DNA from: Linyphia triangularis
Taxonomy: Eukaryota > Arthropoda > Arachnida > Araneae > Linyphiidae
Reading direction: 5' to 3'
Length of the DNA stretch: 64,000 nucleotides
Assembly: GCA_963978545.1 (NCBI GenBank)
Contig: OZ021727.1
Location: 57,672,487 to 57,736,486 of the forward strand
The notes under the pieces were generated by a model. That model was not told where the DNA came from. It saw nothing but the letters and a program-made list of their open reading frames with translations, and did not search any database. Within the stretch, counting starts at the first letter, position 1. Each line of letters starts with the position of its first letter. Positions 41,247 through 48,755 of the stretch are shown here, piece after piece. The position numbers were made by a program, and so were the translations under genes.

Positions 41247-42290
41247 ATGAACACAACGTATCAAGACCCCGCAAGCGTAGCAAGCTTCGGCGGTATCGAC
41301 GCCTTATACCGTGCTGCGGACAGGAAGGTTCCCAAGAAAACGATACAGAAATGGCTGAAGGGGGTGGATGCGTATACTCTACACAAGCCCATTCGTCATA
41401 AATTTCCTACGAATCGTGTAATAGTTCATAATATCGATCAACAATGGCAAGCGGATTTAGTGGATATGACAAGTTTACAAAAGTTTAATGATGGTTATCG
41501 CTATCTTTTAACAATTATTGATGTACTATCGAAGCATGGGTGGATAGTACCTTTGAAACAAAAGAGGGGTGTAGACATTGTTAAGGCTTTTCAAATAATA
41601 TTGAGTCAACGAAATCCAAAATCACTTCAGACTGATCAAGGAACAGAATTTAAAAATAAGCTGTTTCAAGCCTTTTTAAAAAAGAAGGGGATTAGATTTT
41701 TCACAACTTACAATGTGTCAAAAGCATCCATCATTGAACGCTGGAATCGAAGTATTAAAACTAAAATGTGGAAGTACTTTACTGCTAAAAATACACATAA
41801 ATACATTGACGTATTACAAGATTTAGTGAAAAGTTACAATCACACTTATCATAGAAGTATCAAGCGAGCTCCCGTGGAAGTGAATGCCGAAAATGAACAG
41901 GATGTTTGGTTCACCCTCTATGGAGATATGGAGAATTTGCCTAAATCCAAATGTGTATTTAATGCAGATGACGTAGTTCGCATTTCAAAGAAAAAATTAA
42001 CCTTTGAAAAGGGGTATGAAACGAATTGGACGGAAGAATTGTTTCTTATAACAGAATGTGTCAAGAGGCAGCCTGCAGTGTATAGAGTGAATGATTTATT
42101 AGGAGAGTCTATAAAAGGGACGTTTTATGCGCAAGAGTTGCAAAAGGTTACAATGAAAGATGAATTTCCGATCGAAAAAGTTTTAAGAAAACGCATGCGT
42201 AAGAAGAAAATGGAATATTTTGTGAAATACCGAGGTTATCTCGACAAGTTTAATCAATGGATTCCCGCTTCTAACTTACTAGCCCTATAA
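41247..42290 (+). CDS. Polinton-type integrase with chromodomain (left arm)
   Basis: 347 residues. Residues 1-50 carry the SFGGIDALYRA and DAYTLHKPIRHKFP motifs that precede the catalytic core in Maverick integrases (the F54H12.3-like family). The retroviral-type rve core has D70 (WQADLVDM), D130 (LQTDQGTEF) and E164 (SIIERWNRSIK). Residues of about 305-347 form a chromodomain (IEKVL.. EYFVKYRGY ..QWIPASNLL). The upstream in-frame stop at 41,220 and family alignment support this ATG. The enzyme would insert the linear element with 6-bp staggered joining, matching the CACAGT duplication seen. The stop codon overlaps the TATA box of the next unit. Confidence 0.93.
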   Translation: MNTTYQDPASVASFGGIDALYRAADRKVPKKTIQKWLKGVDAYTLHKPIRHKFPTNRVIVHNIDQQWQADLVDMTSLQKFNDGYRYLLTIIDVLSKHGWIVPLKQKRGVDIVKAFQIILSQRNPKSLQTDQGTEFKNKLFQAFLKKKGIRFFTTYNVSKASIIERWNRSIKTKMWKYFTAKNTHKYIDVLQDLVKSYNHTYHRSIKRAPVEVNAENEQDVWFTLYGDMENLPKSKCVFNADDVVRISKKKLTFEKGYETNWTEELFLITECVKRQPAVYRVNDLLGESIKGTFYAQELQKVTMKDEFPIEKVLRKRMRKKKMEYFVKYRGYLDKFNQWIPASNLLAL

Positions 42291-42320
42291 ATATTGCTTA
42301 CACATGTTTCAAGACTCATT
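42286..42320 (+). promoter_or_regulatory. Core promoter, unit 2 (left arm)
   Basis: TATAAAT begins at 42,286, inside the integrase stop region. The initiator TCATT has its A at 42,318 (32 nt on), and ATG follows at 42,328 (ten nt on). This selects the second ATG as the penton start. Confidence 0.7.
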
Positions 42321-42327
42321 TGTCATC

Positions 42328-43071
42328 ATGAGTTTCTACATAACACTCATTTCGGACAGTTCCATGTCATATTTTCCCGAGAATAAAATTTCTCATTTTA
42401 TCACTCGTCTATCCGTTCCAATTGAATTGAAAGGAGAATGGGAAGTTGGAATGGTAGAGTTTTTATACCCCCATACTTGGTATAATGTGAATCATCAAAA
42501 TAATTTAATTGGATTCGAGACGAGTGGAAAGTTAGAGGTAGGAAGAAGATTACCTCCGGGTTGTTATGAGACGGTTCCTGATATTTTAAAGGCTATTTAT
42601 GTGAAAGAACACGATGATAAAATTGTTACAAGTTATAATCCTGTCACGAAGCGTGTTCAGATAACTGTAAAAAATAATGCGAAACTCATATTATATCAAG
42701 GACTTGCTGAAATGCTTGGATTCGAACCTATGGAAATAACTTCGTTTGACGCAAGTATAGAAACAACTGTTGTTGGTCCATTCGTAGCTGACCCCTCTGC
42801 ACATTATCGCGTATTGATGATTTATACGGATATAGTAGAACCGCAAATTGTAGGAGATGTTTTAGCACCTCTCCTTCGAGTTGTTAGAGTAAGAGGTCAA
42901 GACGGTGAGATGATTAGCGAACAATATGATAGACCACACTACTTACCTGTTAACCGGAAATTTATTGAGACTTTGGAAATCGTTATAAGGACGCACTCGG
43001 GGTGTTTAACGCCATTTGAACGTGGACGCTCGTACGTGAAGTTACACTTTCGACAGAAATCTCTCTCATAA
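42328..43071 (+). CDS. Penton-like minor capsid protein (left arm)
   Basis: 247 residues from the ATG at 42,328. An in-frame ATG at 42,304 lies upstream of the predicted transcription start and is less likely. The N-terminus (FYITLISDSSMSYFPENKIS) and the GEWEVGMVEFLYPHTWYNV block are hallmarks of the minor capsid protein shared by Polintons and adintoviruses, usually modelled as a single jelly-roll that fills capsid vertices. Its TAA overlaps the ATG of the core protein (TAATG). It is the first cistron of the capsid unit. Confidence 0.85.
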   Translation: MSFYITLISDSSMSYFPENKISHFITRLSVPIELKGEWEVGMVEFLYPHTWYNVNHQNNLIGFETSGKLEVGRRLPPGCYETVPDILKAIYVKEHDDKIVTSYNPVTKRVQITVKNNAKLILYQGLAEMLGFEPMEITSFDASIETTVVGPFVADPSAHYRVLMIYTDIVEPQIVGDVLAPLLRVVRVRGQDGEMISEQYDRPHYLPVNRKFIETLEIVIRTHSGCLTPFERGRSYVKLHFRQKSLS

Positions 43072-43493
43072 TGTATGTTCCTTACCAGTGCTGTCAAAAA
43101 TCTTTTGAAGATTATTATGTACAGCAAACAGGAGGAGGTTTGAATTATTATCAGGGAAGTTCTTATCAGAGAGGATATGGGCTAGGAGGTTTATTTAGAT
43201 CATTTTTTCGTGCTGCAGCACCGCTTCTAAAATCGGGTGCTAAAGCTATTGGGAAACAAATGTTTCACAGCGGTGTAAACCTAATGAATGATCTTTCTCA
43301 AGGTCAAGATTTTAAAATAGCCGCCAAACGAAGGCTCAAAGAAGCCGGAAATGTGTTAACAGATAAAGCCGCCACTCGAGTTAAAACTATGATTGGTAGC
43401 GGGAAAAAGCATAAAAAGCGTAAACAGAAGAAGAAGTATATCATTCCAAGTTTAACCAAGAAGAAGTGTACAGCACGAGATATTTTCTCCTAA
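43071..43493 (+). CDS. Virion core / membrane-active protein, pVI/pX-like (left arm)
   Basis: 140 residues. It has a Tyr/Gly-rich N-terminus (about 19-40), an amphipathic helix region (LFRSFFRAAAPLLKSGAKAI, residues 41-60) and a very basic C-terminus (GKKHKKRKQKKK, 111-122). This resembles the adenovirus pVI/pX-type proteins of adintoviruses, which disrupt membranes or bind packaged DNA. The match is by composition and gene order, not by a conserved domain. TAATG overlaps join it to genes on both sides. Confidence 0.65.
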   Translation: MYVPYQCCQKSFEDYYVQQTGGGLNYYQGSSYQRGYGLGGLFRSFFRAAAPLLKSGAKAIGKQMFHSGVNLMNDLSQGQDFKIAAKRRLKEAGNVLTDKAATRVKTMIGSGKKHKKRKQKKKYIIPSLTKKKCTARDIFS

Positions 43494-44800
43494 TGGCTTC
43501 CTTTATATACAAAGACTCTCCCCCTTGCGTAAAGTCGGAATTGGATTTATTTTCAATTCCCCCTACACAAACCGTTATCGAAAAAGGGCAATTTGTAGAA
43601 TTTCATCCCCTTTCAAGTGTTCGTGATGGTGGACCGATCGAGTTCACGATATCAGGGAGTGGTGAAGAATATGTAGACTTAGCTGCATCCTATCTACATG
43701 TTAAAGTGAAAGTGACAAAATCAGACGGTTCTAAACTGCCAGAAAATGAACCTGTTGCCCCCATAAACCTTTTCCTACACTCGCTATTTAGTCAAGTGGA
43801 CGTTAGTTTAAATGAAAGAAATATCTCATCTGCAAGCAACACCTATCCTTTTAGAGCCTATATAGAGACATTGTTAAATTATGGAGAAGACGCCAAGAAA
43901 AGTCTACTTACCTGTGAAGGATTCTACAAAGATACCCAACCTGATATTATAGACCCCTTAAATGCAAGTGCTGATGCCGGAATGAAGACGCGCTACAATC
44001 TTATCAAAGACAGTCGAACCGTAGACATGATTGGTCAACTTCACTGCGACATTTTCCAGCAGAATCGTCTCATGATCAACTTGGTAGATATCAAAATTAA
44101 AATGATACGCAGCAAATCGTCATTTTGCTTAATTTCAACCAAACAGGATGGTGATTATAAGATAGTTCTAGAACATGCTTCTATGTTTATAAGAAAAGTG
44201 AAGGTGAGCCCTGCTGTTGCCATCGCACATGTCAAAGCTTTAGAGAAGACGTCCTGCAAATATCCAATCGATCGTGTGATTTGCAAAACTTTTAGTATTG
44301 CCAAGGGCAGTTGGTCCTTTTTACAAGATAATGTGTTTCTTGGACTCATGCCAAAGCGCGTGATACTAACCTGTTTAGGAAATGCAGCAATGAATGGACA
44401 ATATTCAAAGAACCCGTTCCTATTTTCTCACTTTAACGCAAACTTTGTATCCATCTACGTAGACGGACAACCTGTTCCTTCTAAACCGTTAGAACTCAAT
44501 TTCGATTCTAACAACTACGTTCGCGCCTATCACAGTTTATTCTCGGGATTTAATCAAGATAAGGGAATTTACTTATCTCAAGAAGAATACACCAGAGGAC
44601 ATGTACTTTACGCATTTGATCTAAGTCCTGATCTTTGCGACGGAGAACATTTTAATCTACAACACCAGGGAAATTTACGTGTGGAAATTAAATTTTCCGA
44701 AGCTATTTCGGAGACATTATCCGTTCTCATTTACGCAGAGTTTCAAAACGTGATTGAAATATCAAAACCACGTCACGTTGTCTGTGACTTTCCGAATTAA
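43493..44800 (+). CDS. Major capsid (hexon)-like protein, F54H12.2-like family (left arm)
   Basis: 435 residues from ATG (MASFIYKDSP). The N-terminal region FVEFHPLSSVRDGGPIEFTI followed by YVDLAASYLHVKVKV is the conserved signature of the F54H12.2-like proteins encoded next to Maverick integrases. Its length, mid-operon position and beta-rich sequence fit a double jelly-roll major capsid protein. That structural assignment is family inference. The frame could be extended nine codons upstream only with a GTG start, so the ATG that overlaps the core-gene stop is preferred. TAA overlaps the protease ATG. Confidence 0.8.
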   Translation: MASFIYKDSPPCVKSELDLFSIPPTQTVIEKGQFVEFHPLSSVRDGGPIEFTISGSGEEYVDLAASYLHVKVKVTKSDGSKLPENEPVAPINLFLHSLFSQVDVSLNERNISSASNTYPFRAYIETLLNYGEDAKKSLLTCEGFYKDTQPDIIDPLNASADAGMKTRYNLIKDSRTVDMIGQLHCDIFQQNRLMINLVDIKIKMIRSKSSFCLISTKQDGDYKIVLEHASMFIRKVKVSPAVAIAHVKALEKTSCKYPIDRVICKTFSIAKGSWSFLQDNVFLGLMPKRVILTCLGNAAMNGQYSKNPFLFSHFNANFVSIYVDGQPVPSKPLELNFDSNNYVRAYHSLFSGFNQDKGIYLSQEEYTRGHVLYAFDLSPDLCDGEHFNLQHQGNLRVEIKFSEAISETLSVLIYAEFQNVIEISKPRHVVCDFPN

Positions 44801-45276
44801 TGGATACCTTTCAAATAACCAGAATTCTTTCTGGAAATGCAAAAACGAAGAATATATTCTTGGGCGTTTTCTCAAGTGATCGATTACCCTCGTCTATTCG
44901 AAACTTTCCAGCCTGTCTTATTGCCAACACTGACAAGTCTGATCAAGAAGGTAGTCATTGGGTAGCTTTCTATATAGATTCGCCTACAAAAATTTGCTTC
45001 TTTGACTCGTTCGGAAACCCGCCCTCATATTTTACTGGAAAAATTTCAAGTTATGTTAAAAATTATCAACATGTAGAGTTTAATCCCATGATACTTCAAT
45101 CGAATGCGAGTTCCGTATGTGGACAATATTGTATTTTTTATCTATATTCTAAATGTAATGGTCGTTCTCTGAACGATATCCTCTTATCTTTTGTACCCAA
45201 TCAGCTATGTAATGATATCAAAGTGCATTATTTTGTAACCAAGCACTTTAAAATTGTAGCACCATTTTATCAATAA
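44800..45276 (+). CDS. Adenain-type cysteine protease (left arm)
   Basis: 158 residues. H53 (GSHWVAFYID), D69 (FFDSFG), Q100 and C107 (QSNASSVCGQYCIFYL) give the His-Asp/Glu-Gln-Cys layout of adenovirus-type maturation proteases (the Ulp1-like C5 family). It would cleave capsid and core precursors. Last cistron of the capsid unit: the ATG overlaps the MCP stop, and AATAAA at 45,272-45,277 overlaps its own stop. Confidence 0.92.
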   Translation: MDTFQITRILSGNAKTKNIFLGVFSSDRLPSSIRNFPACLIANTDKSDQEGSHWVAFYIDSPTKICFFDSFGNPPSYFTGKISSYVKNYQHVEFNPMILQSNASSVCGQYCIFYLYSKCNGRSLNDILLSFVPNQLCNDIKVHYFVTKHFKIVAPFYQ

Positions 45277-45315
45277 AGAGTATTTAAACAGTAACACTTT
45301 GTATCGTCTCTCATT
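45272..45315 (+). promoter_or_regulatory. Unit 2 poly(A) signal abutting unit 3 promoter (left arm)
   Basis: AATAAA (45,272-45,277) ends three bases before TATTTAA (45,281). The initiator TCATT (A at 45,313, 32 nt from the TATA) precedes the ATPase ATG by seven nt. Confidence 0.6.
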
Positions 45316-45319
45316 CAAT

Positions 45320-45937
45320 ATGGAATTTCCAAAGTTGCAACACCCTTTTACTATGGTAATTGCCGGTCCAACTGGTTGTGGTAAAAGCTATTTTGTGCGG
45401 GATTTGATAAGTGAAAAGCATGGCATGTTTTCAATCGTTCTCGATAAGGTTGTTTGGTTTTACGGAATACATCAGCCTTTATATGACGAAATTGACAATG
45501 TAACATTTGTAGAAGGTCTGCCAACTACATTTAAAGAATTTTTGGGGGAGAATACACTCTTCGTAATTGATGATTTAATGTCAAATGCTAACAGTCATTT
45601 AACTGATCTTTTTACAAAAGGGAGTCATCATTTAAACCTGAGTGTTATATTCATAACACAGAATTTCTTCTATAAAGGAAAGGAAATGCGTGACATTACA
45701 TTGAACGCGCATTACTTGGTACTTTGTAAAAATAGGCGAGATTTGAGTCAAATCTCGCATCTCGGAAGGCAACTATTTCCTAGACATGTAAAATTGTTTC
45801 AAGAAGTCTTTGAAGACGCCACGAAAAACCCCTATTCATATCTTTTTATAGATTTACGGGCTGAAACTCCAGAAGAGTTGCGCCTTCGATCAAAAATTTT
45901 ACCTTATCAGACACAGCTAGTGTATCAATTTAAATAA
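45320..45937 (+). CDS. FtsK-HerA/A32-like packaging ATPase (left arm)
   Basis: 205 residues from the ATG at 45,320 (MEFPKLQHPF). The Walker A motif GPTGCGKS (residues 16-23 from this start) and Walker B motif TLFVIDDLM are followed by the SVIFITQNFF sensor-type segment. Short length and sequence fit the genome-packaging ATPase of Polintons and adintoviruses, which pumps DNA into preformed capsids. It sits directly after the protease, and has its own TATA/initiator. Confidence 0.9.
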   Translation: MEFPKLQHPFTMVIAGPTGCGKSYFVRDLISEKHGMFSIVLDKVVWFYGIHQPLYDEIDNVTFVEGLPTTFKEFLGENTLFVIDDLMSNANSHLTDLFTKGSHHLNLSVIFITQNFFYKGKEMRDITLNAHYLVLCKNRRDLSQISHLGRQLFPRHVKLFQEVFEDATKNPYSYLFIDLRAETPEELRLRSKILPYQTQLVYQFK

Positions 45938-45972
45938 TATAAAAGTGAATAACTTTGAATAAAAGTGTCATT
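45938..45972 (+). promoter_or_regulatory. Core promoter, unit 4, with unit 3 poly(A) signal inside (left arm)
   Basis: TATAAAAG starts at 45,938, the initiator TCATT has its A at 45,970 (32 nt), and the ATG is at 45,980 (ten nt). AATAAA for the upstream ATPase message (45,958-45,963) falls between TATA and initiator. Confidence 0.65.
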
Positions 45973-45979
45973 TAGCAAG

Positions 45980-46309
45980 ATGTCACTTAAGAAGGAACAA
46001 CTCAATCAATTGCGACTATTACAAATATGTCCGTTAAAGTTACGAAAAACGTTACTGAGTAAACTCAATAAGAAATGTATAAAAACCATATGCGAATGCT
46101 GCATGAACACATTGAATGGAAATGTTCCATTGACTCCACAGCAGAAGAAAGCACTCTCTAAGCATAAAAAAACTTTGCGACATTTAAGTAATCGTAAAGT
46201 GTCTTTATCGAAAAAACGTCAAGTTATTTTACAGAAAAGAGGTTTTCTTAACATACTTATTCCCGCCGCTTTGAGTGTTCTAACAACATTATTTCATGGC
46301 TCAAATTAA
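45980..46309 (+). CDS. Small conserved basic protein of unknown function (left arm)
   Basis: 109 residues from ATG (MSLKKEQLNQ). It is rich in Lys/Arg/Leu, with a Cys cluster (CIKTICECCMN, about 33-43), a NVPLTPQQKKALSKHKKTLR block and a hydrophobic C-terminus (GFLNILIPAALSVLTTLF). I recognise this pattern as a recurrent companion of Polinton capsid genes but know no function. DNA-binding or membrane-active roles are both plausible. The last 14 nt overlap the next gene. Confidence 0.7.
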   Translation: MSLKKEQLNQLRLLQICPLKLRKTLLSKLNKKCIKTICECCMNTLNGNVPLTPQQKKALSKHKKTLRHLSNRKVSLSKKRQVILQKRGFLNILIPAALSVLTTLFHGSN

Positions 46310-46964
46310 GAAATTTGCTCTTATACCAGAGGAATTGGTCACAAAACATACAGTGTCTCATAAGAGACTTAGTGAATTAGATAAAGCTATGATACAAATT
46401 TTAAATAGTGACTTACCTGATCATGAGAAATTAGTTCGTTATCAAGAGCTGCTTATGAAAAGTTTAAATTTGCAAGAATTTAACAACTCGCGTTCAACAG
46501 AGGAAAAGAAAAATGGAGAAGTAGAAGACATTGAGAAATCTGAAAGTAACAAGAATGTGGAAGAATCTGTGAAAGTGGAAGATAGTAAGAAGCATGTTCA
46601 AAAAGAAAACATTTATCAAGAACTTATATTGTCTTCAGTACCTAAGAATTTACGAAGGAAGGCGGAAAGCGTCTACTCTCTTATCAAGAACCAGTCTGAT
46701 ATCTTATCGTGGAATTCCAAAGGACAAATTTCACTACATGGAGAAAAAATACCAAACTCTAATATTGTAGACTTTTTCAATTATATGTACAATAGCAAAA
46801 GTAATGCCAGAAGTATATATGATACAGCATTACAAGATTTAAATGTTCCAAAGCAGTTTATTGGAAATAAAAATTTGTTAAAGTCACCGGTAAAAAATGT
46901 TCGAGGGAAGGTGAAACGAAATGTAAAACATGCTTTAAAGTGGGAACCTTATTCAATAAACTAG
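46296..46964 (+). CDS. Conserved Polinton-associated protein, function unknown (left arm)
   Basis: 222 residues. The N-terminus (about 1-60) is helical. Residues of about 65-105 are highly charged and low-complexity (EEKKNGEVEDIEKSE). The C-terminal half has the LSSVPKNLRRKAE..LI and GEKIPNSNIVDFFNYM blocks found in hypothetical proteins of animal Polinton-like elements, then a basic end. The start overlaps the preceding gene by 14 nt in another frame and no separate TATA is seen, so it is probably translated from the same message. AATAAA at 46,955 overlaps its end. Confidence 0.7.
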   Translation: MAQIKKFALIPEELVTKHTVSHKRLSELDKAMIQILNSDLPDHEKLVRYQELLMKSLNLQEFNNSRSTEEKKNGEVEDIEKSESNKNVEESVKVEDSKKHVQKENIYQELILSSVPKNLRRKAESVYSLIKNQSDILSWNSKGQISLHGEKIPNSNIVDFFNYMYNSKSNARSIYDTALQDLNVPKQFIGNKNLLKSPVKNVRGKVKRNVKHALKWEPYSIN

Positions 46965-47032
46965 TGTTGCTTAAAACTGTTCTATTATTGAAATCACACA
47001 GACACAAATTATTGAATGAAATACATTTTATT
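46955..47032. terminator. Convergent poly(A) signals (left arm)
   Basis: Plus-strand AATAAA (46,955-46,960) ends unit 4. Minus-strand AATAAA (47,032-47,027) ends the AlkB unit. They lie 67 bp apart, so the two messages may overlap at their 3' ends. Confidence 0.65.
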
Positions 47033-47098
47033 TATAATCTCATAAGTTTTAAAATATCTGAATAACATAGAGTTTCAATGACAATTATTTACAGCAAT

Positions 47099-48484
47099 TT
47101 AAAATTTTAAATGATCTTTCAAAGCATTCCAAGAAATAACTTTGAAGAAATCTTCATCAAATAAGTGAATAACATTTTTAGATATCAAAGTTTCAATGAT
47201 AGTATTTACATTCAATATGAGAATTGCACTGTCACCCACATACCAAAATTGATCTTCTACTGAGGCAGTTATACAGGTGTGTGATTGTTGTCCCATTGCG
47301 TTGTCAACGCAACCTTCACAACGAAATAACTTAAAAACATTAGTTTCAACTTCAAGTCGCAAAGCAGAGACATATTCATTAAATAAATCTACATTAGGAG
47401 GTACATTAACATTTGCTGCACATTTAGCAAGAATTTTAGAATTTAATAGAGTTAAAAGAGATTCTTTAATTGTTTCACACATTTCGGGTATAAGGTCTTT
47501 AATTTTAATGAGATTATTATCATCCACTTTTAAAAAACTGTCTTTAAGTTGAAAATTAAAAATTTGTTTGAAAAGTAGCTCACCTTTCTGTGATAAGATT
47601 AGGAGTTGGTTATTACACACTACGCTTGAAGTTGAATATTTCGTATTCACGAGAAAGATTTTGTTCATAAAGTCCACAAATGTGCTCATGTTCATTACAA
47701 TTTTCTGAGTACCTCCTTGGCTACTATGTTGACACATATGAATAAAAACGCGAGAGTCAAATTGATGTAGGGACACTACAAAACCAAACCCGAGGTTCCA
47801 CTCTTTAAGGCACACACTATTTTTCTTTGCTGGGGCGTATAGTCGGGTCAACCAGTCATCTTCGGGGATAGCTTCCTCAAACGATCGTTTTTGTGAAGAA
47901 GACTTGTGGAGGCCAATATCTTGAGGTTTCTTAACGAGTTTCCGGAAGGTAATGCTGATTCTAGGCTCCGTTACAGCAGGCTCAGCAGGAATTTCATGGC
48001 TCCAAAAGTTGTTAGTTGGCGGCTTCATGAGAAGAAGGGATCCACTTTTCAGCAAAACTTTATGGGACTGGAATTGAAATCGGGTAAAGTTCATGGTGCG
48101 GCTGGCCCCAAGACTGAGCGTGGGGATGATAGAGGTTGGGTCGAGACTTGTTTCATCATCCTTGTGGGCTCCAATCTTGGCAGATCCATCCGGGTAGAAA
48201 TTGAGAAGGGCATAGTTGTACTCTTGTCCAGTTTTACTTTCCACATCCTTCTTAATGGCTAGTAGCGTGGGAGTCCATGGCTCGGCAGAGACACTCGTTC
48301 CGGAAAAGGCATAGCTAAGACCGTAATCACCAAATGCAAGGACCTTCCTCTTAGGAGTGTAGCTTCGTCCATTGAAACAGAGTTTCAAATCATGATACTT
48401 GAACTCCAACAATTCAAGAAGCAATTGTTGAGAATAATCAGAATCGAAAAAATTTTCAATGTTTTCAATACTTAAGTTAGCCAT
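47099..48484 (-). CDS. AlkB-domain Fe(II)/2-oxoglutarate dioxygenase with novel C-terminus (left arm)
   Basis: 461 residues. Residues of about 35-185 are an AlkB (ALKBH2/3-like) domain: NFYPDGSAKIGAHKDDE gives the iron ligands H107 and D109, H163 (WSHEIP) is the distal ligand, and R175/R181 (EPRISITFRKL) bind 2-oxoglutarate. The LSLGASRTM strand is also typical. Residues of about 195-461 are unrecognised, helix-rich and Cys-containing, with no polymerase motifs visible. Such enzymes remove alkyl or methyl groups from nucleic acids; here it may protect or demethylate element DNA (inference). Transcribed away from the palindrome centre, towards the other genes. It stands where polymerase B would be expected. 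Confidence 0.88.
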   Translation of the reverse strand: MANLSIENIENFFDSDYSQQLLLELLEFKYHDLKLCFNGRSYTPKRKVLAFGDYGLSYAFSGTSVSAEPWTPTLLAIKKDVESKTGQEYNYALLNFYPDGSAKIGAHKDDETSLDPTSIIPTLSLGASRTMNFTRFQFQSHKVLLKSGSLLLMKPPTNNFWSHEIPAEPAVTEPRISITFRKLVKKPQDIGLHKSSSQKRSFEEAIPEDDWLTRLYAPAKKNSVCLKEWNLGFGFVVSLHQFDSRVFIHMCQHSSQGGTQKIVMNMSTFVDFMNKIFLVNTKYSTSSVVCNNQLLILSQKGELLFKQIFNFQLKDSFLKVDDNNLIKIKDLIPEMCETIKESLLTLLNSKILAKCAANVNVPPNVDLFNEYVSALRLEVETNVFKLFRCEGCVDNAMGQQSHTCITASVEDQFWYVGDSAILILNVNTIIETLISKNVIHLFDEDFFKVISWNALKDHLKF

Positions 48485-48755
48485 TTTAACTAACGAGCAG
48501 CAGCAACTTCTTTTAGCAAGCTCGAGTAAGGAATGAAGTTCGATCAGTGACGATAGTTTTATAAAGAGAGCTAGCTATGATAACGATATCATGAGTAAAC
48601 ATCATGTGATGTTCGAAGCTTGGCCATCGCGTGATATATATCGACCGCTGATATCGTTATCATAGCTAGCTCTCTTTATAAAACTATCGTCACTGATCGA
48701 ACTTCATTCCTTACTCGAGCTTGCTAAAAGAAGTTGCTGCTGCTCGTTAGTTAAA
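48485..48755. promoter_or_regulatory. Bidirectional promoter region at the palindrome centre
   Basis: Two mirror-image core promoters drive the diverging AlkB genes. On the right, TATAAAA starts at 48,677 and TCATT has its A at 48,706 (29 nt), then ATG at 48,756. The mirror TATA lies at 48,557-48,563 on the minus strand. Both leaders are about 50 nt, longer than in the other units. Confidence 0.65.
48592..48648. other. 57-bp asymmetric centre of the palindrome
   Basis: This is the only non-mirrored sequence in the element. It has its own short dyads: CATCA.TG.TGATG, TTCGAA, AAGCTT, TGGCCA and GATATATATC. The arms meet it as GATAACGATATCA and TGATATCGTTATC. This is what the loop of a foldback-primed hairpin would look like after second-strand synthesis (inference). 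Confidence 0.85.

Larger units (their letters stand above)
40416..48591 (+). repeat. Left 8,176-bp arm of the palindrome
   Basis: The exact reverse complement of 48,649-56,824, as judged from the mirrored termini, all mirrored reading frames and a constant coordinate sum, which leaves no room for net indels. Effectively a terminal inverted repeat that contains the whole gene set. Confidence 0.93.

Noticed and set aside
43466..43492. Upstream extension of the major-capsid gene
   Set aside because: It would need a GTG start. The ATG overlapping the previous stop is the natural eukaryotic start. The same reasoning trims the ATPase (TTG) and the 109-residue gene (GTG).
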